Of a stretch of 7,614 nt of DNA, positions 1 through 5,278 are shown piece after piece (position 1 is the stretch's first letter; every line of letters begins with the position of its first letter). Origin of the DNA: an uncultured Clostridia bacterium (GTDB taxonomy: Bacteria > Bacillota > Clostridia > Lachnospirales > Anaerotignaceae); contig CAJUNT010000062.1 in assembly GCA_910587735.1 (NCBI GenBank), positions 1 through 7,614 on the forward strand, written 5' to 3'. The position numbers were made by a program, and so were the translations under genes. The notes below the pieces were generated by a model. That model made no database searches and was not told the DNA's origin. It saw nothing but the letters and a program-made list of their open reading frames with translations.

Positions 1-1
1 G

Positions 2-256
2 CAAAAAAATGACAACGCAACTGAAATGCTTACACAAATTCAGCAAAAAATAAATACTATGCAGTGTATAGAGGATACGGCTAGTTTTTGGATAATAGAC
101 GCTCCTTATTTACTGCTTGTAGATAAAACAACCGGAGAAATTTATTATAAAACAGGACATGGAAATGCAGGACATGGTTCTTATATTGAAATGATTGATA
201 AAGTGGATACTAATGTAACAAATTTTTTTGAATTTATACTAAATCATGGTTTTTAA
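2..256 (+). CDS. unrecognised protein, C-terminal part (5' end outside window)
   Basis: The reading frame is open from the left edge of the window and ends in TAA at 254-256, giving at least 84 residues. An ATG at 26-28 lies in frame but has no Shine-Dalgarno sequence in front of it, so I treat the gene as cut by the window edge. The visible part starts polar and Gln-rich, and then has a hydrophobic strand pattern (FWIIDAPYLLLVDKTTGEIYY) followed by a Gly/His-rich turn (GHGNAGHGS) and an acidic, Phe-rich tail. There is no membrane segment. The 'LLVDKTTGEIYY' strand-turn-strand resembles many small beta proteins and does not identify a family. It lies upstream of the glycosidase gene on the same strand but is separated from it by 171 bp holding a weak terminator and a structured leader, so the two are probably not one simple operon. 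Confidence 0.6.
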   Translation, partial: QKNDNATEMLTQIQQKINTMQCIEDTASFWIIDAPYLLLVDKTTGEIYYKTGHGNAGHGSYIEMIDKVDTNVTNFFEFILNHGF

Positions 257-285
257 AAGAATAAAAAATTTCTTTTTTTTTGTTT
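255..285 (+). terminator. weak A/U-only intrinsic terminator candidate
   Basis: AAAAGAA (255-261) can pair with TTCTTTT (270-276) around an 8-nt loop, followed directly by a T-rich run. The stem overlaps the TAA stop of the upstream gene. It contains only one G-C pair, so it would be a poor terminator alone. I list it because the position is right and the T-run is long. Confidence 0.35.
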
Positions 286-299
286 TTTTAAAATTTTCG

Positions 300-390
300 T
301 TGCTATTTTTACTTTTTTTCTCTCTTTATATGATGTAGCAAGTAAAGCCTATAAGAAAGGGACAAGCTTATAGGAAAGTCCTATTTGCTA
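300..390 (+). promoter_or_regulatory. structured leader with competing hairpins upstream of the glycosidase gene
   Basis: Seen in the sequence: TTGCTA (300-305), TAGCAA (336-341) and a second TTGCTA (385-390), so the middle copy can pair with either neighbour. Inside the 336-390 pairing, CCTATAAG (348-355) is perfectly complementary to CTTATAGG (367-374). The latter can also form a 6-bp hairpin with TCCTAT (379-384), using ATAGGA at 370-375. The loop GGGAC (359-363) can pair with GTCCT (378-382), which gives a pseudoknot topology. No T-run follows, so this is not an intrinsic terminator. I do not recognise a known riboswitch class. A -10-like TATGAT lies at 329-334 with no convincing -35, so the transcript start, and hence which arms are in the RNA, is unknown. 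Confidence 0.5.
333..346 (+). repeat. 14-bp direct repeat, left copy (ATGTAGCAAGTAAA)
   Basis: This is identical to 1237-1250, with the same orientation and a period of 904 bp. It contains the TAGCAA arm of the leader hairpin. The identity ends at both sides (preceded by TATATG here and ACAATA there, followed by GCC here and AAG there). Confidence 0.75.
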
Positions 391-412
391 TAAAAATTAA
401 AAATAAAAAGAG

Positions 413-422
413 AAAGAAGTGA
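413..422 (+). promoter_or_regulatory. ribosome binding site that sets the glycosidase start
   Basis: AAAGAAGTGA matches the extended Shine-Dalgarno AAGGAGGTGA at 8 of 10 positions and lies 5 nt before ATG 428. The in-frame GTG at 419 falls inside this site, so it is part of the ribosome binding site and not the start codon. Confidence 0.65.
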
Positions 423-427
423 ATTTT

Positions 428-1237
428 ATGTCAGCTAAATTTTATCAAAGAACAATAAAAATTGCGACAGGAGAACAGATTACAGCTAAATTTTATATTG
501 CTTCTCCTATGGATTTTTGTGTTGAACCAACGACAGATAGTAATGCAACTAATTGGGCAAAAAGCGGAGCTTTTGGAACAAATGCCTCTTTTTTCACAGT
601 ACAAGCTAACAAAAAAGGATATATGACTGCATTACATATTTTCAGAAATAAAGATATGTCACAATATCCTGGTAATACGGAAGGCGGAAGCAATAACTAT
701 GAAAATCTGAATGACACAAAAACCGCTATGGACGTTTTATGTTGTAATGGAACAACGAAAAAAGTAAGTTTATTGTCAAAAATATCTTCTTGGTCACCAT
801 CAAATCATCATGGTGTAACTAACATGGAATGGGGAGTTGGTGGTTTTAATGTTTTACCATACAATTCCTATGCGAATGAGAGTGCATTTTTAAAGGCTTT
901 TAAGGAATATTATCCTAATTTGTATAATGGTCGTACAGAAGTTCATACTCCAAGAACTGCTATGGGTGTTCGCTCAGATGGTTCTGTTATATTAGCAGTT
1001 TTATTTGGCAATTCTACCAGCGATTTAAACAGTGGTCCTAATATTTATGGAGTACATCTTCTTATGAAATACTTTGGTTGTACACAAGCAATTTGTTTAG
1101 ACGGCAGTAACTGTACTAAAATATCTTATAAATCAAACGGTTCTGCTACGAGTGCAGGTGCTAGTACTAGACTTACTTTTTGTAGAATAAGATTACTGGT
1201 AGATGTCGCAAATTCTTGTGATTGGACAGGACAATAA
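428..1237 (+). CDS. phosphodiester glycosidase (NAGPA/DUF2233-type) domain protein, no signal peptide
   Basis: 269 residues, essentially one catalytic domain. The motif order fits the NAGPA fold family, whose members cleave sugar phosphodiesters such as GlcNAc-1-phosphodiester. These are TNASFF (51-56, in the place of the usual INGGFF), a Gly-rich GVGGFNVLP segment (136-144), TPRTAMGVRSDGSVIL (174-189), and GVHLLMKYFGCTQAICLDG (208-226), which ends in the position of the LDGGGS motif. Here that motif reads LDGSNCT (224-230), a divergent form. Family members in Firmicutes are usually exported and often carry stalk domains. This protein starts directly at the domain with a polar N-terminus (MSAKFYQRT) and has no signal peptide, membrane anchor or LPXTG. 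It has eight cysteines, which is unusual for a secreted Firmicutes protein. The start is ATG 428 from its ribosome binding site. It stands alone between a structured leader and a shared terminator. Substrate and catalytic activity are inferred from family only. Confidence 0.8.
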   Translation: MSAKFYQRTIKIATGEQITAKFYIASPMDFCVEPTTDSNATNWAKSGAFGTNASFFTVQANKKGYMTALHIFRNKDMSQYPGNTEGGSNNYENLNDTKTAMDVLCCNGTTKKVSLLSKISSWSPSNHHGVTNMEWGVGGFNVLPYNSYANESAFLKAFKEYYPNLYNGRTEVHTPRTAMGVRSDGSVILAVLFGNSTSDLNSGPNIYGVHLLMKYFGCTQAICLDGSNCTKISYKSNGSATSAGASTRLTFCRIRLLVDVANSCDWTGQ

Positions 1238-1250
1238 TGTAGCAAGTAAA
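1237..1250 (+). repeat. 14-bp direct repeat, right copy (ATGTAGCAAGTAAA)
   Basis: Identical to 333-346. It begins with the last base of the glycosidase stop codon and runs into the first A's of the terminator stem. The two copies bracket exactly one gene plus its leader. Confidence 0.75.
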
Positions 1251-1285
1251 AAGAATCCCACTGTTTTTTCAGCGGGATTCTTTTT
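1248..1285. terminator. bidirectional intrinsic terminator between converging genes
   Basis: AAAAAGAATCCC (1248-1259) pairs with GGGATTCTTTTT (1274-1285). An A/C mismatch follows, then an inner CTG/CAG stem around a T6 loop. The A-run on one side and T-run on the other make it work in both directions. It serves the glycosidase gene on the plus strand and the LRR lipoprotein gene on the minus strand, whose stop codon at 1284-1286 overlaps its edge. Confidence 0.9.
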
Positions 1286-2033
1286 AATCAATTTCTATAA
1301 TGGTATTTTTATCAGGGAAAAAGGGATTTCCAAATACTGCAATATCTTTTTCTGACAAATTTTCTGCTACAACCATAGATATTTGAATCAATTTTAAATT
1401 TTTTAGAGAATATAATGCTTCTAATGTATTCAATGAAAAATTTCCGTCTGTCAAAAATAACTCCTGCAATTCTTTCATACCAGACAACATAGAAATATCA
1501 GAAATATCATTTCCTATTAAACCTAATTTTTTTATATGATAAAAATTTTTTAAAAAAGAGATATCTTTGAAAGGAGCATCTCCTTGCTGACAGTAATTGA
1601 TATTTAATTCTGTCAAATTTTGTTTGTTTGGTAATTTTTTGATAGACTGATATTCTTGTGCGATGCAGTTAGATAAATGCAAAGATTTTAAATTCTGTAA
1701 GGATGACAAAAAAGAAAAATCGTTTATATTGCAATTTTCTGTAAAAATAGATTCTAAATTTTGATATTGTGATAGCATAGAAGAATCATTTAAAATTACA
1801 CCACATATGCGAATCGTTTTTATCTCATCAATAGGATAATCTACTTCTTCCAATGACAAAAATTCGATTGCTGTTTCAGAAGAATATAACATATCTTCAT
1901 ATTTAAAATTGATTTCTATTTGTGTGTTTCCAGTATATTCATTACCAATATACTCACTGACTTTATTTTCCTTATCAGAGCAAGCTGAAAATGATAAAAG
2001 AATAAAAAGAAATAAAAATAGCCTTTGAAACAT
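1284..2033 (-). CDS. leucine-rich-repeat lipoprotein
   Basis: 249 residues. It begins with a short hydrophobic leader (MFQRLFLFLFILLSFSAC) ending in Cys18 followed by Ser-Asp, a lipoprotein signal whose -3 residue is Phe and not the usual Leu. A charged linker follows, then roughly five leucine-rich repeats of about 20-25 residues between about 68 and 220, with units such as LQNLKSLHLSNC (112-123), QNLTELNINYC (138-148), HIKKLGLIGNDISDISML (166-183) and KELQELFLTDGNF (187-199). The spacing resembles bacterial internalin-type LRRs. The protein should be anchored on the outer face of the membrane and bind a protein or glycan partner. No enzyme motif is visible. It is the second gene of an operon, 19 bp after the stalk-domain gene, and that gap holds its AAAGGAG site (2042-2048). 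It ends at the shared terminator. Confidence 0.8.
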   Translation of the reverse strand: MFQRLFLFLFILLSFSACSDKENKVSEYIGNEYTGNTQIEINFKYEDMLYSSETAIEFLSLEEVDYPIDEIKTIRICGVILNDSSMLSQYQNLESIFTENCNINDFSFLSSLQNLKSLHLSNCIAQEYQSIKKLPNKQNLTELNINYCQQGDAPFKDISFLKNFYHIKKLGLIGNDISDISMLSGMKELQELFLTDGNFSLNTLEALYSLKNLKLIQISMVVAENLSEKDIAVFGNPFFPDKNTIIEID

Positions 2034-2052
2034 CTGTTTTACTCCTTTACTT

Positions 2053-3012
2053 TTATTTACATTCTATGATAATTGTTTGTATATCTCCAAAGTTTTTGAC
2101 TGTTTTATTAATGCTAGAAGTATCAAAATAAAAATAATAATCACTGTGACCATTTCCGCCACCACCACGAACAAAGGTAACAGGGATTGTAATTCCATTC
2201 ACAGATACTTTGATATGTTCATTTACAAAATCAGTTCCTTCCTGTACTTTATTTCCTTCTCTATCCTGATTTAGCATTTTATCTAATAATTTTCTAAGGT
2301 CTGATGTTTCATTGATAACTCTTTGATAAATAGAAAAACTGAAAGAAAAATATAATTTATCTTCTTTATCTTTAAAACAACTTATTTGCAAGGAATCTAA
2401 ATAAGATTGATTTTCTTCTTTTACTATTTCTAATCCTGCTGTTTTAAAATTAGCAGCTTCTTTTCTTTTGAATTCTAATTGAAAATTAGAAATTTCTTTT
2501 GTGGTGTCACCATCATAATCAGGGTATAAATAAATATCATTGCTGTAAAAACATACTTTTCTTTCTTCAGGATACCATGTTACATTTCCGTATTCTTTTA
2601 AATCGTCTATTAAAATAATTGTTTTACCATCTATGTTATAGGTGTGTGACAATTGTTTGCTTAAATATACAATAATATCTGTATCATATACATTTGATAA
2701 AAATGTACCAACTGGTTTTGGATTTTTTTCTGGAACATAATTTGCAGTAAATTCTTTGATAAAATTATTTTCTATTCTTAATTGACGATATTTATCATTA
2801 TATGTCACATCAAAACCATAGTTTTCCAAATCTTCCGCAACAATTCCTGTATATCCATCTATATTATAAGATGGTATTGCTGCTCCATTGATATAGGCTG
2901 TAATATCTGTACTAAGTATTTTTCCAATAATATCTCCTGTTTTCGCAAAAACAATACTGCTGTTTATCATCATACAAAACAATAAAATAATACAATTTCT
3001 CAATTTTTTCAT
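2053..3012 (-). CDS. secreted stalk-domain (copper amine oxidase N-terminal-like) protein, copy A
   Basis: 319 residues. A signal peptide covers residues 1-23 (Lys-Lys-Leu-Arg n-region, hydrophobic core, cleavage after VFA). Two stalk-type modules follow. The first is about 34-81 (STDITAYINGAAIPSYNIDG, then IVAEDLENYGFDVTY). The second is about 110-156 (DTDIIVYLSKQ, then YNIDGKTIILIDDLKEYG and VTWYPEERKVCFY). The remaining half (about 170-319) is an unrecognised region with KVSVNGITIPVTF near 268-280 and the ending IQTIIIECK. The start is set by AAGGAGG at 3021-3027, 8 nt before ATG 3012. The frame stays open further upstream to 3210, but that extension runs through the promoter and a terminator and would bury the signal peptide. 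It is the first gene of an operon with the LRR lipoprotein and is paralogous to the gene at 5279-6271 over its whole length. Such modules are usually surface scaffolds; no copper or amine oxidase activity is implied. Confidence 0.8.
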   Translation of the reverse strand: MKKLRNCIILLFCMMINSSIVFAKTGDIIGKILSTDITAYINGAAIPSYNIDGYTGIVAEDLENYGFDVTYNDKYRQLRIENNFIKEFTANYVPEKNPKPVGTFLSNVYDTDIIVYLSKQLSHTYNIDGKTIILIDDLKEYGNVTWYPEERKVCFYSNDIYLYPDYDGDTTKEISNFQLEFKRKEAANFKTAGLEIVKEENQSYLDSLQISCFKDKEDKLYFSFSFSIYQRVINETSDLRKLLDKMLNQDREGNKVQEGTDFVNEHIKVSVNGITIPVTFVRGGGGNGHSDYYFYFDTSSINKTVKNFGDIQTIIIECK

Positions 3013-3040
3013 AAAACATTCCTCCTTCATTGATGATATG

Positions 3041-3092
3041 ATTATAAATTTCTTTTTATATATAAACAACAAAAAAGACAAATTTACTACAA
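3041..3092 (-). promoter_or_regulatory. promoter of the stalk A / LRR operon with conserved upstream box
   Basis: On the minus strand, TTGTAGTA (3092 to 3085) is followed 15 bp later by TTGTTT (3069 to 3064) and, after 17 bp, by TATAAT (3046 to 3041). TTGTTT-17-TATAAT reads as a sigma-A-type promoter with a weak -35, placing the start about 20 nt before the ATG at 3012. The upstream box and its 15-bp spacing recur at 7432-7460 and 7506-7534. Confidence 0.65.
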
Positions 3093-3123
3093 ATTTTTTG
3101 AAAGTATTTTGTATTTTTTTAAA

Positions 3124-3166
3124 TACAAAAAAGACTGCCACATAGTCCTTTATGTAGCAGTCTTTT
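3124..3166 (-). terminator. intrinsic terminator of the 384-residue gene
   Basis: AAAAGACTGC (3129-3138) pairs with GCAGTCTTTT (3157-3166), and ACATA (3140-3144) with TATGT (3151-3155), around a 6-nt loop with one internal C/A mismatch. On the minus strand it ends in TTTTTT and starts 10 bp after the stop codon at 3176. It insulates the next operon's promoter. Confidence 0.9.
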
Positions 3167-3175
3167 GATATTGAA

Positions 3176-4330
3176 TTAGGAAACTGTGAAAATAAGGCGT
3201 TTATTTGCACAGCTATTTGTACCTAAAACATATCTGAATGTTTCTGTTGTACTGGTAGTTACTGTTTTAGAAATACATTTCCATGCATTATACATTTTCT
3301 GTACATCATCAGTAATGCCATTTTGTTTTAAATGAGCATATTTTGTATCAAAACCAGAATTGATAACACAATATTCTGCTGTATCATTTGTATCAGTTTT
3401 CATATAGATATTAAATGTTACAGAGGATTTTCCACTGTCATTTACAAATCTAACTGGAAATTCATAGATAATACCCCAGTTACCAAGATTTTGACCTGAA
3501 GTTGATGGAGAAATGCACTTTCCAGCAGGAGCTGCTAAATAGATTGGAAGTAAATCAGAAGTAGCAGCAGCTCTATTGATTTTTAAATTAGAAATTCCTG
3601 TTGTATTTAACTTCAAATATCTTCTTGCTTTTTGTAAGTCACTTGCATTTAATGTAATGGTATCTGCTACATATTTATAGCCATTAGAATAGCCAGAATA
3701 TTGCTTACCATTACCATCTGTTTTTGGAATTACAGTAGCTGTACCATCTATATTCCATTTGCTTTTGTAGATATATACTGTGATAATAGCTTGTTTATCT
3801 ACTTGAAACTCCATTAAACCGCTGTAAAGTCCACTGTAATCAAGTAATTCTTTATCAAACCAGTAAGAACCATTTTTAGCTATGCTCACTTCAGACGCTG
3901 GTGAAGAATTAAAATAATCTTTGATTGTTTCCCCTGCAACTCCATCCCAACTTTTTTTGTCGTCAAAACGGTTTGTACCATGTCCTAATTTTAATTGTTT
4001 AAAATGTAATTCGGCACTGTTTGGATTAAATATTTGTATACCAAAATTTAGTTTTTGCTGTGATGTAGGTGCAGCTGAACCTGCACCATTATTGTATTGA
4101 TAAGAAAAGAAAATCTGATGTGTGCCAGCTGGGACAGTCACTTGATTTAAACATTTATTATTCTCTCCTTTATCTCCATACATATCATTTTTTAATGCTT
4201 CAGGGTGATTACAAATCACAAATTTTTTGCTTGTATCTAATGAATAGTTTACAGGTAAACTAACATCAGTAGACAAATTCGTTAAATCAGTTAAATTGCT
4301 GCCAGAGGCAGATAAAATAGTGAAAGCCAT
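3176..4330 (-). CDS. 384-residue beta-rich protein, surface-family-like but without signal peptide
   Basis: The start is ATG 4330, 8 nt after AAGGGAG (4339-4345). An upstream in-frame ATG at 4348 overlaps that site and is unlikely. The protein is rich in Ser, Thr, Asn and Gly, with regular alternation typical of beta-sandwich folds. It begins with a polar, uncleavable N-terminus (MAFTILSASGSNLTD) and has no signal peptide, lipobox, membrane segment or LPXTG. Residues about 65-190 (HQIFFSYQYNN, FGIQIFNPNSAELHF, KLGHGTN, then ETIKDYFNSSP and NGSYWF) recall a beta domain that I associate with clostridial and Paenibacillus proteins carrying stalk modules. That resemblance is from memory and is not a verified hit. 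The C-terminal half (about 215-384) is unrecognised. Cysteines at 40, 60, 272, 321, 352 and 374 are unpaired in motif terms. It is monocistronic, behind a long structured leader and in front of its own terminator. Confidence 0.7.
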   Translation of the reverse strand: MAFTILSASGSNLTDLTNLSTDVSLPVNYSLDTSKKFVICNHPEALKNDMYGDKGENNKCLNQVTVPAGTHQIFFSYQYNNGAGSAAPTSQQKLNFGIQIFNPNSAELHFKQLKLGHGTNRFDDKKSWDGVAGETIKDYFNSSPASEVSIAKNGSYWFDKELLDYSGLYSGLMEFQVDKQAIITVYIYKSKWNIDGTATVIPKTDGNGKQYSGYSNGYKYVADTITLNASDLQKARRYLKLNTTGISNLKINRAAATSDLLPIYLAAPAGKCISPSTSGQNLGNWGIIYEFPVRFVNDSGKSSVTFNIYMKTDTNDTAEYCVINSGFDTKYAHLKQNGITDDVQKMYNAWKCISKTVTTSTTETFRYVLGTNSCANKRLIFTVS

Positions 4331-4370
4331 AATAAAATCTCCCTTCAAAAATTTAATTTTGTTTTTCTTT

Positions 4371-4525
4371 TAGCAAAACTTATCTATGTAGATTTAAAAA
4401 AATGATGTTTTTTTACTGTCTGAATGCTCTTTTGTTTTAAAAAATAGTAAAAATATAAAATCGTATCATCATTGCAGTAAAGTATTTTATTTTTATATTT
4501 CTCTACAATAAATAAATTTTTGCTA
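4371..4525 (-). promoter_or_regulatory. structured leader of the 384-residue gene, pseudoknot-like
   Basis: Minus-strand order: TAGCAAAA (4525 to 4518), TTTACTG (4481 to 4475), AATGATG (4473 to 4467), CAGTAAA (4418 to 4412), CATCATT (4407 to 4401), TTTTGCTA (4378 to 4371). The outer pair is a perfect 8-bp helix. The two inner pairs are perfect 7-bp helices that cross, which is pseudoknot topology. The last arm ends 40 nt before ATG 4330. AT-richness makes chance pairing easier, but the GC-containing arms are exact. It has the same order of parts as the leader at 336-390. Confidence 0.45.
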
Positions 4526-4570
4526 TTATTTTGAAGCAGTTGTCTTTTTCTATAAAAGATGGTTGTGACT

Positions 4571-4634
4571 CAGCAATCTTAAGCTCTATCCTCCCTCCCT
4601 TAAAAATTCAGCTAAGCATTTTCCCTATTTGCTG
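4571..4634 (-). promoter_or_regulatory. hairpin enclosing a G-rich tract
   Basis: Minus strand: TCAGCAA at 4635-4629 pairs with TTGCTGA at 4576-4570. Inside, TTTTAAG can pair with CTTAAGA (one G-U), and between them the loop is GGAGGGAGGATAGAG. That purine tract looks like tandem Shine-Dalgarno sites, yet no convincing start codon follows. An 8-codon TTG frame after it is too weak to call. The tract stands out in AT-rich DNA. Confidence 0.4.
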
Positions 4635-4661
4635 AAAAAGATTTTTAAATTTGAATCACTT

Positions 4662-4751
4662 GCTTCTATTTGATAAAGATAAAATAAGTTTTGTTTTAGC
4701 AACCTAAATACACAATTTTTTAAATTTTTTATAACATCTTTTTTAGAAATA
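4662..4751. repeat. diverged tandem repeat, unit 1
   Basis: Shares GCTTCT (4662), ATAAAGATAAAAT (4673-4685), GCAACCTAAA (4699-4708), AATTTTTTAAATTT (4714-4727) and AGAAATA (4745-4751), in order, with unit 2. The offset is 117, 117, 117, 118 and 116 bp. The sequence between these blocks is diverged. Confidence 0.7.
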
Positions 4752-4778
4752 AGAATTTAAGAAAAATCTCTTTTAACC

Positions 4779-4867
4779 GCTTCTGTCTAATAAAGATAAA
4801 ATTGCTTCTTCTTGTGCAACCTAAAATTCAAAATTTTTTAAATTTATAAAAAAGTTTTATAGAAATA
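4779..4867. repeat. diverged tandem repeat, unit 2
   Basis: Matching blocks are at 4779-4784, 4790-4802, 4816-4825, 4832-4845 and 4861-4867. It is non-coding. A much weaker third echo (a TAAAAGAT block near 4553-4560 followed by CAGCAA at 4571) may lie at the next period to the left. Confidence 0.7.
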
Positions 4868-4972
4868 TTGGTGATAATTGTAATATTATTTCATTGATAG
4901 GCTGATTTTTATATAACAGAAGATAAAAATAAAATGGAATAACATGAAAATGAAGTTATTATGATAAAATTA

Positions 4973-5015
4973 AAAAAAGGCAGAGATAACTATAGAAACA
5001 ATCTCTGTCTTTTTT
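4973..5015 (-). terminator. intrinsic terminator of the three-gene operon
   Basis: AAAAAAGGCAGAGAT (4973-4987) pairs over 15 positions, with one G-U, with ATCTCTGTCTTTTTT (5001-5015) around a 13-nt loop. On the minus strand it lies just past the stop at 5028 and ends in a T-run. Confidence 0.9.
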
Positions 5016-5027
5016 ATATTTTTTATA

Positions 5028-5264
5028 TTAAAGGGGTATATACGCTACACCAGATACATAAGGCTTTATGCTGTATTGTTCTCCTGTATGATAATTATTG
5101 ATTTCCCAATCTCCTATTCCTATATCGCCATATTTAGACAATAATTGGATATTTACATAAAAATCACCAATTAAAATTTCCTTTTTTGATTTCTTGATTT
5201 TTAATATAACAGATTCAAACTCATAAAAAACAATATATTTTTTACTTTCTGCTAATATTTCCAT
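5028..5264 (-). CDS. 78-residue hypothetical protein
   Basis: Last gene of the three-gene operon. Its AAGGAAG site lies in the 14-bp gap after the stalk B gene and touches that gene's stop codon, so the two are probably translated in series. The protein has no signal peptide or membrane segment. It alternates hydrophobic and charged residues in a likely beta pattern, with KKYIVFYEFESVILKIKKS (8-26) followed by KEILIGDFY (28-36), then a Gly-rich stretch and a C-terminal tail. I have a vague recollection of the 'IGDFY' strand in small uncharacterised Firmicutes proteins but cannot name a family. The predicted cytoplasmic location contrasts with its secreted operon partners. It is small and may be a fragment of a longer relative. 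Confidence 0.7.
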   Translation of the reverse strand: MEILAESKKYIVFYEFESVILKIKKSKKEILIGDFYVNIQLLSKYGDIGIGDWEINNYHTGEQYSIKPYVSGVAYIPL

Positions 5265-5278
5265 AAAGTTCTTCCTTT

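Larger units (their letters stand above)
4331..5027. other. 697-bp non-coding region
   Basis: I see no coding frame of useful length on either strand. From right to left it holds the terminator of the three-gene operon (4973-5015), about 100 bp with no recognisable signal (4871-4972), a diverged tandem repeat (4662-4867), a G-rich hairpin (4571-4634), a pseudoknot-like leader (4371-4525), and the ribosome binding site of the 384-residue gene (4339-4345). The promoter of that gene was not located with confidence. Confidence 0.7.

Noticed and set aside
300..390. Integron attC-like recombination site
   Set aside because: The arms do not fit the GTTRRRY/RYYYAAC boxes and no integrase is in the window. 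The cassette idea rests only on the 14-bp direct repeat.
3013..3210. N-terminal extension of stalk A to an upstream ATG at 3210
   Set aside because: It would run through a terminator and the promoter, overlap the neighbouring gene, and place the signal peptide inside the protein. A strong ribosome binding site marks ATG 3012.
3151..4391. Similar direct repeats around the 384-residue gene (TATGTAG near both ends)
   Set aside because: Only 7 bp are shared and one copy is fully explained by the terminator stem, so it is within chance for this composition.
300..4640. Known riboswitch classes (c-di-GMP, preQ1, SAM, guanidine, THF, fluoride, ZTP) in either leader
   Set aside because: I could not match the conserved cores of any of these by eye. 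A covariance-model search would settle it.
4662..4867. CRISPR array
   Set aside because: There are only two diverged units of about 117 bp, with no short identical repeats, no spacers and no cas genes.
5028..5264. Toxin-antitoxin or immunity protein role for the 78-residue gene
   Set aside because: It has no toxin partner, no DNA-binding motif and no known immunity signature. Its small size and operon position are not enough.
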